A stretch of DNA of 64,000 nt from Planomicrobium stackebrandtii (GCF_030814955.1 NZ_JAUSWB010000003.1:310001-374000), one strand, 5' to 3'. Shown: positions 35,170 to 45,346, counted from the stretch's first letter. The notes: generated by a model not told the origin, from the letters alone. Made by a program: numbers and translations.

Positions 35170-36471
35170 ATGGGAAAGAAGAAAACGCTTACACTTCTAT
35201 CATCCGCTTTTGCTTTGTCAATGGTTTTAACAGGCTGCTCGGATTCCGGCGAAACAGGTGATGCATCGGGGGCATCTGATACAGAAATAAAATTCATGCA
35301 TTTATGGCCGGAAGGCAGTTCGAAAAAACATTATGATGTGGTAAATGAAATCATCGCTGAGTACGAAGCAGAAAACGAAGGGGTGTCAGTCGACCTCGAA
35401 GTATTGAGCAACGAACAGTACAAAGATAAATTGAGAGTTCTCTCCACATCTGGGGATCTTCCGGATGTCGGCTTGACTTGGGCAGCTGGATTTTTGGAAC
35501 CTTATGTTGGCGGCAATATGTTTGCACCGCTGGATGATGTGATCGAAGAAGATTTGAGCGACGCGTTTGTACCGGGAACGACAGAAGCTTATGCATTGGA
35601 CGGAGCTACTTACGGACTTCCATTGGAATTGAACATTGTTTCTTTATATTATAACAAGGCAATGTTCGAGGAACAGGGCATCACACCTCCTGAGACTTAC
35701 GAGGAGCTTGAAACTGCCATAGCAGAATTCAACGATGCCGGAATTCAGCCAATTGCTTTAGGCAACCGGGATTCTTGGACAGGCTCTATGTGGTATATGT
35801 ATCTCGCTGACCGAATCGGCGGCGCAGAGGTATTGAATAAAGCAATTGACCGTTCAGGATCTTTTGAAGACCCGGCACTGGTTGAAGCAGCTGCTAAAAC
35901 ACAGGAACTTGTTGACTCTGGCGCTTTTGTCAATGGATTTAACGGCCTTGCAGACGAAGAAGCCAAATCCATGTTCATGAGCGGACAATCGCCAATGTAC
36001 TTGATCGCAACTTGGGATCTTCCAAACTTTACAACTAACGAAAGTGTTCCTCAGGAATTCAGAGATTCGATCGGCTATCTTAACTTCCCGACTGTTGAAG
36101 GGCAAGGGGATCCGAGCAGTTTTGTCGGCGGTCCTGGAGTTGGACTGTTTGTCGCTGAAGAATCGGAAGTAAAAGAAGAAGCAAAAGATTTTGCAGCTTA
36201 TTTTGTAAAAGCTTGGGGAGAAGAAGCTGTAACGAAAGCGGGAGTAATTCCTGCCACTAAAGTGGATGCTGAAACTTTGGATTTGCCGGAAATGTATGTT
36301 GATATCCTAAATGAATTGAATGGGGCAACAAACATTACATTATTTGCGGATGTTCAGATGAGCCCGGATGTGGCTCAAGTTCACTTGGATTCTGTTCAGG
36401 CCCTTTTTGGAAATGAAATCACTCCGGAAGAGTTTGCTGAAAATCATGAAGAAGCCCTTTCATCAGAATAA
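35170..36471 (+). CDS. ABC substrate-binding lipoprotein (CUT1), probably for xylo-oligosaccharides
   Basis: A 433-residue lipoprotein: signal peptide with lipobox LTGC near residue 21, acidic linker, then a family 1 solute-binding fold (EIKFMHLWPEG, LPLELNIVSLYYNKAMF, NRDSWTGSMWYMYL). Its place between xylR and xylA with an XylR-type operator indicates xylose polymers as ligand. ATG follows GAGGGGGAG. Confidence 0.9.
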   Translation: MGKKKTLTLLSSAFALSMVLTGCSDSGETGDASGASDTEIKFMHLWPEGSSKKHYDVVNEIIAEYEAENEGVSVDLEVLSNEQYKDKLRVLSTSGDLPDVGLTWAAGFLEPYVGGNMFAPLDDVIEEDLSDAFVPGTTEAYALDGATYGLPLELNIVSLYYNKAMFEEQGITPPETYEELETAIAEFNDAGIQPIALGNRDSWTGSMWYMYLADRIGGAEVLNKAIDRSGSFEDPALVEAAAKTQELVDSGAFVNGFNGLADEEAKSMFMSGQSPMYLIATWDLPNFTTNESVPQEFRDSIGYLNFPTVEGQGDPSSFVGGPGVGLFVAEESEVKEEAKDFAAYFVKAWGEEAVTKAGVIPATKVDAETLDLPEMYVDILNELNGATNITLFADVQMSPDVAQVHLDSVQALFGNEITPEEFAENHEEALSSE

Positions 36472-36503
36472 ATAGAGTTCCAAAGGGAAAATCTAATTAA
36501 AAA

Positions 36504-36537
36504 GAGGGGGCATATCCTAAGTAAGGAATGTCCCCTT
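36504..36537 (+). promoter_or_regulatory. Intercistronic hairpin after the binding protein
   Basis: GGGGGCATATCC pairs with GGAATGTCCCC around a short loop, without a good T tract. Same position as the hairpin at 13914 in the other CUT1 operon. Confidence 0.55.
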
Positions 36538-36566
36538 GTATTTTCTAAGATATGGGGTTGAATCGT

Positions 36567-37445
36567 ATGAATAAAGTAATGTCGAATAAGTTCTATATCG
36601 CTTTTTATATTGCACCTGCTCTCCTCCTGCTCCTAATCCTCGTTTTCATTCCCCTGGTCTTGTCCGGTTATTATGGCTTGATGGATTGGGATGGAATCGG
36701 AGAGAAAACTTTTATCGGTTTAGAAAATTACATCACTGGAATTCAAGACAAGCTATTCTGGAACAGTGCGTTCCATTCGTTCTTACTGGCGATCTTTTCC
36801 ACATTAAGTTTAATCATTTATTTGACTGTTTCTTTTATATTGGCTTCCAAGATCAAAGGGGCAGATTTACTGCGTAAAATTTACTTGATCCCTATGCTGC
36901 TGTCTTCAGTCGCAATTGCCCAATTGTGGGTAAAAATCTACAACCCATCAAACGGCATCCTGAATGTCTTCCTGATGAGCATCGGCGTGGAAAATCCGCC
37001 GCTGTGGTTGGCAAATCCTTCTATTGTACTGTTTGCCATTTTCGTTCCGATTTTGTGGCAATATGCCGGCTTCTACATCCTGATCTATTATGCGGCCTTG
37101 AAAAACATTCCGGAATCGCTGATAGAAGCGGCCAGAATCGACGGGGCTACGCCTTTTCAGATTGCGACACGCATCAAACTGCCATTGATCAAAGAAGTGG
37201 TCAGCGTAACGATTGTCCTGGCAATAGTGGGTTCTCTTAAGTATTTCGATTTGATTTATGTAATGACTGCCGGCGGACCAAATGGCGCCAGTGAAGTTAT
37301 GGCATCCTATATGTACAAACTCGCATTTTCCAACTACAACTTCGGCTACGGCAGTGCCATCGGCTTCCTGCTGTTGATCATCACCTTGATCGTTACGTTT
37401 ATCGTACGGAAACTGACAGAGACAAAAGATAAACTCGAATATTAA
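36567..37445 (+). CDS. ABC sugar permease (CUT1, MalF type)
   Basis: A 292-residue permease with six membrane segments and EAA loop EAARIDGATPFQIATRIKLP. The start at 36567 (MNKVMSNK) is favoured by a GGGG stretch upstream; the frame also allows 36552. Partner of the next gene. Confidence 0.92.
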   Translation: MNKVMSNKFYIAFYIAPALLLLLILVFIPLVLSGYYGLMDWDGIGEKTFIGLENYITGIQDKLFWNSAFHSFLLAIFSTLSLIIYLTVSFILASKIKGADLLRKIYLIPMLLSSVAIAQLWVKIYNPSNGILNVFLMSIGVENPPLWLANPSIVLFAIFVPILWQYAGFYILIYYAALKNIPESLIEAARIDGATPFQIATRIKLPLIKEVVSVTIVLAIVGSLKYFDLIYVMTAGGPNGASEVMASYMYKLAFSNYNFGYGSAIGFLLLIITLIVTFIVRKLTETKDKLEY

Positions 37446-37458
37446 AGGAGGCACGAAA

Positions 37459-38280
37459 ATGGGCCGCATTGGTTACTTTTTTCTTTACCTGGCGCTGATA
37501 GTTGTTGGGTTGTTTCAGATCTTGCCGCTGGTCTGGCTTTTCCTATTCTCTTTAAAAGATAATAACGAAATTTTTGCAGGTTCTCCGTTTGCTTTGCCAT
37601 CAGAATTCCGATGGGAGAATTATGAAAAAGTCTGGAATGGCGGTATTGGAACGTATTTTTTCAATAGTGTCTGGATCACCGTCCTTGCCATCATTTTGAC
37701 AGTCCTTTTTGCGAGTATGGCGGCTTTTGCCATCACTAGGCTAAAATGGAAATTGAGCGGCTTGGTGCTCGGCCTGTTTATGGTCGGGTTGATGATTCCC
37801 ATTCACTCGGCATTGATTCCGTTGTACAGCATGTTCTTGAGCGTCAACTTGATCGATAATCCAATTTCAATAGTCATTACCTATACCGCTTATAATCTGC
37901 CCATAACATTGATGATTTTGCTTGGCTTCTACTACACTTTGCCCCATGAAATCGAGGAAGCTGCTGTGATCGATGGCTGTTCTATCCATCGCATGTTCTT
38001 CCAGATTATCTTGCCGATGACGACACCAATTTTAGCCACTACTATCGTTATCAACATGATCTATAATTGGAATGAATTTGTTTTTGTCAACACCTTCATC
38101 AGTTCGGAAGGCTACAAAACATTGACAGTCGGCATTCAAAACTTTATCGGCCAATACATGACGGATTGGGGGGCGATTGGCGCAACACTGGTTATCAGCG
38201 TTCTGCCGATCATTATCGCCTTTATCTTCTTCAGCAATAAGGTAGTTGAAGGAATTTCATCAAGTGCTGTAAAAGGATAA
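37459..38280 (+). CDS. ABC sugar permease (CUT1, MalG type)
   Basis: A 273-residue permease with six membrane segments and EAA loop EEAAVIDGCSIHRMFFQIILP. Start ATG has AAAGGAGG 9 nt upstream. No ATPase gene is in the operon, as in the GH65 operon; a shared MsmX-type ATPase is implied. Confidence 0.93.
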   Translation: MGRIGYFFLYLALIVVGLFQILPLVWLFLFSLKDNNEIFAGSPFALPSEFRWENYEKVWNGGIGTYFFNSVWITVLAIILTVLFASMAAFAITRLKWKLSGLVLGLFMVGLMIPIHSALIPLYSMFLSVNLIDNPISIVITYTAYNLPITLMILLGFYYTLPHEIEEAAVIDGCSIHRMFFQIILPMTTPILATTIVINMIYNWNEFVFVNTFISSEGYKTLTVGIQNFIGQYMTDWGAIGATLVISVLPIIIAFIFFSNKVVEGISSSAVKG

Positions 38281-38282
38281 AC

Positions 38283-38333
38283 AAAAAAGCTTCACACATT
38301 AAGGGAGAGATTCCCTTTGGTGTGAAGCTTTTT
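38283..38333. terminator. Bidirectional terminator between importer and DUF624 gene
   Basis: AAAAAGCTTCACAC / GTGTGAAGCTTTTT outer stem and AAGGGA/TTCCCTT inner stem. It overlaps the last codons of the leftward DUF624 gene. Confidence 0.88.
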
Positions 38334-38934
38334 CATGGGTTTTATTAAAAGCATGCATCGCCATCCACATGGTGATAAAAGCATACAGGCTGCCGCCGAA
38401 TATAAACGCCAGAGCTGGGAGAAGTGTCATGATAAAGAACAGCGAAACCAGACAAAGAACAATAACGGCAGTTGATGCTGGATTGACCAGCATGAGAAAC
38501 AATGCATTTTTGATGACATGCGGTATTTTAATGTCGTAATGCACAAAGACCGGAAACAGGTAAAACAAGAAAAACGTAAAGATCAGCATAAACGCAAACA
38601 AGGGAATATACGTCCAGTTCAGTTGCTGATCGGGGCTTGACTGGATATAGAAAATGTCCAGCACAATAAACAACAGAAGAATCGAAACGGCAATACCGAG
38701 AATGTTGCTTTTTACGAAATCTTTCTTATAGAAGGACCAAAATGTTTGAAATAGAGGAAGATCTGTATTTCCTTTCAGCCATTCCCGGCATACGGCAAAC
38801 ATCGAAGTAGTGGCCGGATAAAATCCAAAGAGAACGCCTCCAAGCAATGAAAATAGTACCCAAAGAAAGTTAAGATAGGCCAATCGTGTAATCCATTCCA
38901 GCGCAACATAAATAGAGCGGCTAGCCGTGTTCAT
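38299..38934 (-). CDS. DUF624 (YesL-family) membrane protein
   Basis: A 211-residue membrane protein with about five hydrophobic segments and the DUF624 start pattern NFLWVLFSLLGGVLFGFYPATTSMFAVCREWL. Second DUF624 gene in the window beside an ATPase-less CUT1 importer, here on the opposite strand. Function unknown. Confidence 0.85.
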   Translation of the reverse strand: MNTASRSIYVALEWITRLAYLNFLWVLFSLLGGVLFGFYPATTSMFAVCREWLKGNTDLPLFQTFWSFYKKDFVKSNILGIAVSILLLFIVLDIFYIQSSPDQQLNWTYIPLFAFMLIFTFFLFYLFPVFVHYDIKIPHVIKNALFLMLVNPASTAVIVLCLVSLFFIMTLLPALAFIFGGSLYAFITMWMAMHAFNKTHEKASHQRESLP

Positions 38935-39020
38935 TGATAATCGCCTCGATCCTATATTTCAGTAATCTGTAAAATCATACCTTACTGGATAGAAAAATTC
39001 ATTCATCTGATTGTAAATAC

Positions 39021-39062
39021 TTTGTTTAACCAATAGACAAACTAATTATAACTTGCTATAAT
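39021..39062 (+). promoter_or_regulatory. xylAB promoter and XylR-type operator
   Basis: TAGACA (39034-39039), 17-nt spacer, perfect TATAAT (39057-39062). The operator TTTGTTTAACC...GACAAACTAA (39021-39045) covers the -35, as at the importer promoter. Confidence 0.82.
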
Positions 39063-39143
39063 CCTTAATGAAAGCCTTTTCATCAATTAGTCTAAATATT
39101 GGTACATATGATTGGAACTAAAATTACATTGGAGGTATGGAAC

Positions 39144-40466
39144 ATGGCGCATTTCACAGGTATTGAAAAGATAAAATTTGAAGGAGCATCTTCAAAAAAT
39201 CCATTCGCTTTTAAATTCTATAACCCTGAAGAGAAAATTAATGGTAAAACGATGGAGGAAACATTGCGGTACGCTGTGTCCTATTGGCATACATTCACGA
39301 TGGACGGTTCAGATCCGTTCGGTGCAGGAAGCATGGTTCGGACATGGGATCATTTAAAAGGAATGGACTTAGCCAAAGCGCGAGTTGAGGCATCTTTCGA
39401 GTTTTATGAAAAAATGGATGTGCCATTTTTCTGTTTCCATGATGTTGATATTGCGCCTGAGGGCAGCAACTTACGTGAGTCCAACAAGAACTTGGATGAA
39501 ATCGTTGGCATGATCAAGGAATACATGAAAGACAGCAAAGCAAAATTGCTTTGGAATACAGCCAATAACTTTACGCATCCGCGTTTTGTCCATGGCGCGG
39601 CAACTTCAAGCCATGCAGACGTTTTTGCTTATTCAGCAGCAAAAGTGAAAAAAGGGCTTGAAATCGGCAAAGAACTCGGTGCTGAAAACTATGTATTCTG
39701 GGGTGGCCGCGAAGGTTACGAAACCTTATTGAATACGGACATGAAGCTGGAACTGGATAACTTAGGCCGCTTTTATCATATGGCAGCTGACTACGCGAAG
39801 GAAATCGGGTTTGACGCACAATTCCTGATCGAACCAAAGCCAAAAGAGCCTTCTACGCATCAATACGATTACGACGTAGCTACAGCACATGCATTTTTGC
39901 AAAGCTACAAGCTGGATGATAAATTTAAATTTAATATCGAAGCAAACCACGCCACACTGGCTGGCCATACCTTCGAACATGAGCTTCATTATGCACGCAT
40001 CAACAACATGCTCGGTTCTGTCGATGCCAACCAGGGAGATCCGCTATTGGGCTGGGATACCGATGAATTTCCAACTGATCTTTGGTCTACAACTTTGGCA
40101 ATGTACGAAATTCTTCAAAACGGTGGACTTGGCCGCGGCGGCTTGAACTTCGATGCTAAAGTAAGAAGAGGGTCATTCGAACAGGATGATTTGTTCCATG
40201 CCCACATCGCAGGAATGGACGCTTTTGCTGTCGGCTTGAAAGTGGCTCAGCAGCTGATCGACGATAAAGTGCTTGAAAATGTAGTGAGCAACCGCTACGA
40301 AACGTATACAAACGGCATCGGACTGGATATCGTTAATGGCAACACAGACTTCCACCAACTCGAAGACTACGCATTCGGCATTACTGACATTAAGCAACAA
40401 TCTGGACGCCTTGAGCAGATCAAAGCGACCATCAACCAATACTTGCTGCAAGCTTTCGCTAAATAA
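39144..40466 (+). CDS. xylA: Xylose isomerase
   Basis: A 440-residue enzyme converting D-xylose to D-xylulose. Active-site blocks seen are [12 protein letters not shown] (catalytic His and metal Asp), [30 protein letters not shown] (metal Glu and Lys) and [13 protein letters not shown] start at the ATG at 39144 with TTGGAGG upstream, which gives the usual family length; the frame extends 15 codons further without a ribosome binding site. Confidence 0.97.
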   Translation: MAHFTGIEKIKFEGASSKNPFAFKFYNPEEKINGKTMEETLRYAVSYWHTFTMDGSDPFGAGSMVRTWDHLKGMDLAKARVEASFEFYEKMDVPFFCFHDVDIAPEGSNLRESNKNLDEIVGMIKEYMKDSKAKLLWNTANNFTHPRFVHGAATSSHADVFAYSAAKVKKGLEIGKELGAENYVFWGGREGYETLLNTDMKLELDNLGRFYHMAADYAKEIGFDAQFLIEPKPKEPSTHQYDYDVATAHAFLQSYKLDDKFKFNIEANHATLAGHTFEHELHYARINNMLGSVDANQGDPLLGWDTDEFPTDLWSTTLAMYEILQNGGLGRGGLNFDAKVRRGSFEQDDLFHAHIAGMDAFAVGLKVAQQLIDDKVLENVVSNRYETYTNGIGLDIVNGNTDFHQLEDYAFGITDIKQQSGRLEQIKATINQYLLQAFAK

Positions 40467-40496
40467 GAAATTTTTCAGGCTGGGAGAGCTGACTTT

Positions 40497-41996
40497 ATGA
40501 AATATGTAATTGGCGTCGACTTGGGAACAAGTGCTGTAAAAATCCTATTAGTGGATCAGCAAGGAAATGTGGCAAAAACTATTTCAAAATCGTATCCATT
40601 GATCCATGAAAAAAATGGCTACAGTGAACAAGATCCGAAGCATTGGGTAGAGCAGACCGCCGCTGGGTTAAAGGAAATGCTAAGTGCTTTCGGCGAAAAT
40701 GCAGAAGACATCGAAGGCATCAGCTTTTCAGGGCAGATGCATGGACTGGTTTTGCTGGACAGCGATAACAAAGTATTGCGCCCCGCTATTCTGTGGAATG
40801 ACACTCGTACAACAGCCCAATGCCAACAGATTTATGATGTGGTCGGACAGGAACGCTTGCTGGAGATCACAAAAAATCCGGCATTGGAAGGATTTACGTT
40901 GCCGAAAATTCTGTGGGTTCAAAAAAACGAGCCTGAGCTTTTTGGGAAGGTGAAATCCTTTGTCCTGCCAAAAGACTATTTGCGTTATAAGATGACCGGC
41001 AAGCTGGAAATGGAGTTTTCAGATGCTGCGGGAACATTGTTGTTGGACGTCTCAAGCAAACAATGGAGCCAGGAAATCTGCGATTTATTGGAACTTGATG
41101 TTAGTATATGCCCTCCATTAGTAGATTCACATGATGAAGTAGGTACTGTCACAAAAGAATTTGCTGAAGTTTCGGGGCTTTCCCCCTCGACCCGTGTTTT
41201 TGCAGGCGGTGCAGATAATGCTTGTGGAGCTATCGGTGCGGGAATTTTAGAAGAAGGCAAAACATTTTGCAGCATCGGAACGTCAGGTGTCGTGTTATCT
41301 TATGAGGCTAGAGGAGATAAGGACTTTGATGGCAAGGTTCATTATTTCAACCACGCAGCACCCGGTGCCTTTTACACAATGGGGGTAACTTTAGCAGCAG
41401 GCTACAGCTTGTCCTGGTTTAAAGATGCCTTTGCTCCAGAAGCATCCTTCGATGAACTGTTGGCCGATATTCATAGTGTGCCTGCTGGATCGAATGGATT
41501 GGTGTTTACACCTTATGTTGTTGGGGAAAGAACACCACATGCAGATGCTGCGATACGCGGCAGTTTTATCGGCATGGACGGCTCACATCGCCGGAAAGAT
41601 TTTGCGCGTGCAGTTCTGGAAGGAATCACGTTTTCTCTAAACGAATCAATCTCAATTTTCCGGGAAAGCGGCAAAACGATCGATACGATTGTATCCATCG
41701 GCGGGGGCGCACAAAATGAAGAGTGGCTCCAAATGCAGGCCGATATTTTTGATGCCAAAATCATCCGTCTCACCAGTGAGCAGGGACCGGGTATGGGAGC
41801 AGCAATGCTGGCAGCTTTCGGCTGTTCTTGGTTCCAAACACTGCAAGAATGCGCAGATGCATTTTTGCAGGAAGAACAGCACTATTTACCGATGGAAGAA
41901 AACGTGCAGACGTACAGAAAGCTGTTTCCGATCTATCAAGAAGTTTACGGGAAAACCAAAGATTTGAATATCAGGCTTTTGGAATTCCGCAAGTAG
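40497..41996 (+). CDS. xylB: Xylulokinase
   Basis: A 499-residue FGGY-family kinase that phosphorylates D-xylulose. VIGVDLGTSAVKIL is the phosphate-1 loop, GISFSGQMHGLV the sugar-binding MH motif, RPAILWNDTRT contains the catalytic Asp, and FAGGADNACGAIG and SIGGGAQNEEWLQMQADI form the C-terminal lobe. Directly follows xylA (30 bp). Confidence 0.96.
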   Translation: MKYVIGVDLGTSAVKILLVDQQGNVAKTISKSYPLIHEKNGYSEQDPKHWVEQTAAGLKEMLSAFGENAEDIEGISFSGQMHGLVLLDSDNKVLRPAILWNDTRTTAQCQQIYDVVGQERLLEITKNPALEGFTLPKILWVQKNEPELFGKVKSFVLPKDYLRYKMTGKLEMEFSDAAGTLLLDVSSKQWSQEICDLLELDVSICPPLVDSHDEVGTVTKEFAEVSGLSPSTRVFAGGADNACGAIGAGILEEGKTFCSIGTSGVVLSYEARGDKDFDGKVHYFNHAAPGAFYTMGVTLAAGYSLSWFKDAFAPEASFDELLADIHSVPAGSNGLVFTPYVVGERTPHADAAIRGSFIGMDGSHRRKDFARAVLEGITFSLNESISIFRESGKTIDTIVSIGGGAQNEEWLQMQADIFDAKIIRLTSEQGPGMGAAMLAAFGCSWFQTLQECADAFLQEEQHYLPMEENVQTYRKLFPIYQEVYGKTKDLNIRLLEFRK

Positions 41997-42008
41997 TCGA
42001 CTCCATAG

Positions 42009-42036
42009 AACCTCAACTAAATAGTTGAGGTTTTTT
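42009..42036 (+). terminator. Terminator of xylAB
   Basis: AACCTCAACTA / TAGTTGAGGTT followed by a T run. Confidence 0.92.
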
Positions 42037-42075
42037 CTGTAAAGAAAACCAAATTTAAAAAAGAGGTGAGCAATA

Positions 42076-43059
42076 GTGAATTATCGTCAACTTGGCAAGA
42101 CAGAGATGAAAATAAGCGAATTGAGCTTTGGCACTTGGGCAATCGGCGGTTCATGGGGCAACACCAATGATGAACAATCACTGAAAGCATTGGAATACGC
42201 CATGGACAAAGGGGTAAACTTTTTTGATACGGCAGATGTCTACGGTGATGGGCACAGCGAAGAACTATTAGGCAAAGCGACAAAAGGAAAGCACGACAAA
42301 ATCCATATCGCCACCAAGTTTTGCCGGGCAGGAGATATTCATGACCCGCAAACCTACTCAATGGAACAGGTTTCAAACTATGCCGAAGCAAGCCTGAAGC
42401 GTCTTGGGCGTGAGCAAATTGACTTATACCAGATTCACTGTCCGCCAATGGAAATTCTGAAAGACGGCAGTGTTTTCGAAGTACTGGATAGACTGAAGGA
42501 ACAAGGAAAAATCCGTTCTTACGGCGTCAGTGTGGAAACAGTAGAGGAAGGGCTCCTATGCCTCGAAAATCCGAATGTCAGCAGTCTGCAGGTGATTTTC
42601 AACTTATTCCGCCAAAAGCCGCTGGAAGAGCTCCTTCCGAAAGCATTGGAGAAGAATGTCGGAATACTGGCCCGTGTGCCGCTGGCAAGTGGGTTATTAA
42701 CCGGCAAATTCAAAGTGGATTCGCAATTCGAGTCAGACGATCACCGGAACTTTAACCGCGACGGAGAGGCATTCAATGTCGGAGAAACGTTTGCAGGGGT
42801 AGAGTTTTCAAAAGGTGTGGAATTAAGCGATCAGCTTGCATGGATTGCAGATGGACGAGGAAATCGTACACAAGCCGCTCTAAAATGGATCTTGCAGCAG
42901 GAAGCCATCACTTCGGTCATTCCGGGATTCCGAAATGTGTCGCAGGCAGAAGACAACTTGAAGGCACTTGATGCAAAGAATTTTTCGCCTGAAGAGATGG
43001 TTCAATTGGCGAAATTCTATAAAGAGAAAGTGCATCCGGAAATAAGAGGTGTCTATTAA
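42076..43059 (+). CDS. Aldo/keto reductase
   Basis: A 327-residue AKR with the complete tetrad: Asp in FFDTADVYGDG with Tyr in the same block, Lys in IATKFCR, His in YQIHCPP. Likely NADPH-dependent. GTG start with AAGAGGTGAG upstream. Its place after xylAB suggests a sugar-aldehyde substrate, but it has its own transcription unit between two terminators. Confidence 0.9.
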   Translation: MNYRQLGKTEMKISELSFGTWAIGGSWGNTNDEQSLKALEYAMDKGVNFFDTADVYGDGHSEELLGKATKGKHDKIHIATKFCRAGDIHDPQTYSMEQVSNYAEASLKRLGREQIDLYQIHCPPMEILKDGSVFEVLDRLKEQGKIRSYGVSVETVEEGLLCLENPNVSSLQVIFNLFRQKPLEELLPKALEKNVGILARVPLASGLLTGKFKVDSQFESDDHRNFNRDGEAFNVGETFAGVEFSKGVELSDQLAWIADGRGNRTQAALKWILQQEAITSVIPGFRNVSQAEDNLKALDAKNFSPEEMVQLAKFYKEKVHPEIRGVY

Positions 43060-43069
43060 ATAGAGTCTT

Positions 43070-43106
43070 ACCGCTAAGAGGCAGCATTGCTTTCTTAGCG
43101 GTTTGT
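43070..43106 (+). terminator. Terminator of the aldo/keto reductase gene
   Basis: ACCGCTAAGA / TCTTAGCGGT stem; the T tract GTTTGTTTG is interrupted. Confidence 0.65.
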
Positions 43107-43141
43107 TTGATAAACGAAGATTTCGAAAAGGGGAGAACAGG

Positions 43142-44143
43142 ATGCAAAAAATTCGTTGGGGTGTTTTGAGTACAGCACATATTGGCAGAACACAAGTAAT
43201 TCCAGCAATTGGGCGCGCTGACAATGCTGAAATCTTGGCGATAGCCAGCCGAACCAGCAAAGTGCATGCAGCAGCTCAAGAATTAAATATACCAAGGGCT
43301 TATGAAAGTTATGAAGAACTGCTGGACGATCCGGAAATTGATGCAGTCTATATCCCGCTTCCGAATCATTTGCATAAAGAATGGGTGATTCGTTCAGCAA
43401 AAAAAGGCAAACACGTCCTTTGCGAGAAACCCTTTGCCCTAAGCGAAGCCGAAACAGAAGAAATGGTTGCAGCCTGCCTTGAACATGGCGTTAAATTCAT
43501 GGAGGCATTTATGTATCAATTGCATCCCCAGCATGCACGTGTAAAAGAAATTGTCGCTTCAGGCGAAATTGGTGAAATCAAGTTGGTGAAATCGAGCCAT
43601 TCGTTTTATTTGCAGAATCGCTCAAGCGATATCCGAATGGATCAGGCAATGGGCGGTGGGAGCATCTATGATGTTGGATGCTATGCTATACAAGCAATCC
43701 GCTATCTGACAGATGCCGAGCCGGTAGAAGTCGTAGCGCAGGGAGAAATCGATCCGGTTACAGGAATCGACTTGACTGGAATCGTCCATATGAAGATGAG
43801 CAATGGAGTCCACGCCTTGTTCGACTGCAGCTTCGAGATGATCAGCAGAAATGAATACGAGCTGGTCGGCACTGGGGGAACGATTAAAGTGCCCTTTGCC
43901 TTCCGTCCGGATATTAATGACAATACAGGGATCATCCTTGTTCAAAAAGAACGGGAAGTACGAGAAGAAAAAGTGCAAGGGGATATTTACCGGCTGGAAA
44001 TCGAGAATTTTTCCAATGCGATTTTGATGGATTCATCACCTGCCATTACAGCCGATGCCACCATCAAGAATATGCGGGTAATTGACGCTTGCTACGAATC
44101 GTTGAGAACTGGTCAGAAGATCGATGTAGAAACGAAAAATTAG
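43142..44143 (+). CDS. Gfo/Idh/MocA-family oxidoreductase (possible D-xylose dehydrogenase)
   Basis: A 333-residue dehydrogenase: N-terminal Rossmann fold starting KIRWGVLSTAHIGRTQVIPA, then the signature EKPFAL with catalytic Lys, and the C-terminal sheet domain with GGGSIYDVGCYAI holding Asp and Tyr. The pattern resembles NADP-dependent D-xylose 1-dehydrogenase or dihydrodiol dehydrogenase; the xylose context favours the former. ATG at 43142 has AAAAGGGGAG upstream. Confidence 0.87.
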   Translation: MQKIRWGVLSTAHIGRTQVIPAIGRADNAEILAIASRTSKVHAAAQELNIPRAYESYEELLDDPEIDAVYIPLPNHLHKEWVIRSAKKGKHVLCEKPFALSEAETEEMVAACLEHGVKFMEAFMYQLHPQHARVKEIVASGEIGEIKLVKSSHSFYLQNRSSDIRMDQAMGGGSIYDVGCYAIQAIRYLTDAEPVEVVAQGEIDPVTGIDLTGIVHMKMSNGVHALFDCSFEMISRNEYELVGTGGTIKVPFAFRPDINDNTGIILVQKEREVREEKVQGDIYRLEIENFSNAILMDSSPAITADATIKNMRVIDACYESLRTGQKIDVETKN

Positions 44144-44158
44144 TCATTAAAAAACATT

Positions 44159-44205
44159 AAAACAATTGCAGGGTGTCAGAAGCCTGCAATTGTTTTAATG
44201 TTTTA
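44159..44205. terminator. Bidirectional terminator
   Basis: AAAACAATTGCAGG / CCTGCAATTGTTTT, 14-bp perfect stem with a 10-nt loop between convergent genes. Confidence 0.9.
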
Positions 44206-44283
44206 GTGATTTTTATGCTTTTTGAGGAAACTGAAAAATGATTGAACTTATTTTTGATTCAGATCAGTTTAGGTATACAAAAT

Positions 44284-45204
44284 TTAAGGAACATAGAGTT
44301 GGCCTTGCCCGATAACAATCGCAGTGCCGCCAATTTTAACCTCTTCGTATTTTTGTTTTTTCTTGGTAATGGAGATATCGATAAAACTGGGCCTTCCCAT
44401 TTCAATGCCTTGTTCACTGCGGATGGAATAGCTTCCATCTTCGCGGTTTTTGATGACACCATGCTCAACAAGGAATGCACCAAGAGGACCGCCGGCAGCG
44501 CCGGTTGCCGGATCTTCCGGTATGCCCATGGCAGGGGCGAACATTCGGCAGTGTACAGTGGATTCTTCGTGTTCTGTTTCTGTTGTAAAGGCAAAAATAT
44601 GCTGGCGGTCGCGATCGCCGCTGAAATGGCGTTCCCAGACATCCATGCGAAAGTTTATTTCTCTCATAGCGGCCAGGGATCGGAGAGGGACAAACAGGAA
44701 GGGCAGGCCGGATGAGACCGTTTGAATAGGAAAGCGGGTATCCAGTTCACTTTTCGGCAACGACAGTAAATCAGCAACAAGTGCTTGCCCTGTCAGTATT
44801 TCACCAAAAATAGGCAAAGGCTGGATCATTTCAACTTTGCTGATTTTTTCTCCGTCTTTATAGACAGTTACAGCGATGTCTCCCAAACCCTCCTCGATGG
44901 TCCATTTGGTCAGTTTGTCCTGAGAAGGAAGCATTTTTAGATAAGCCACGACGAAAGCAGTTCCAATCGTGGGATGGCCGGCAATCGGCAATTCCACCTG
45001 TGGGGTGAAAATCCGGAGACTGATTTGATTTTGCTGTCTCTTGGGAGGACAGATGAATGCTGTTTCCGATAAGTTCAGTTCGTTGGCAATTTGCTGCATT
45101 GTTTTCGAATCCAATCCTGAACCGTCATGAAATACGGCCAGCGGATTGCCGCCAAAAGATTGAGTAGTGAAAACGTCGACTAATGTATACTTCAAAGTTT
45201 GCAT
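44284..45204 (-). CDS. PhzF-family isomerase/epimerase
   Basis: A 306-residue protein with the duplicated diaminopimelate-epimerase-like fold of PhzF: VDVFTTQSFGGNPLAVF, NLSETAFI with the catalytic Glu, ELPIAGHPTIGTAF and EDPATGAAGGPLGAFL. Substrate unknown. Start at the ATG at 45204, 6 nt after AAGGAGG; the TTG two codons earlier is too close. Confidence 0.9.
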   Translation of the reverse strand: MQTLKYTLVDVFTTQSFGGNPLAVFHDGSGLDSKTMQQIANELNLSETAFICPPKRQQNQISLRIFTPQVELPIAGHPTIGTAFVVAYLKMLPSQDKLTKWTIEEGLGDIAVTVYKDGEKISKVEMIQPLPIFGEILTGQALVADLLSLPKSELDTRFPIQTVSSGLPFLFVPLRSLAAMREINFRMDVWERHFSGDRDRQHIFAFTTETEHEESTVHCRMFAPAMGIPEDPATGAAGGPLGAFLVEHGVIKNREDGSYSIRSEQGIEMGRPSFIDISITKKKQKYEEVKIGGTAIVIGQGQLYVP

Positions 45205-45346
45205 AGACAACCTCCTTTTTTTGAATTGTAAGACTTGATAGTTTCTTTGTATCAGTTACCCGCAGAAAAGTCCAACACCTTTAATTGCAATCGAGCCATT
45301 TTGAGAATAAAGTAAGATGAAGGTGAAATAGAAAAGAGGGAAGCGT

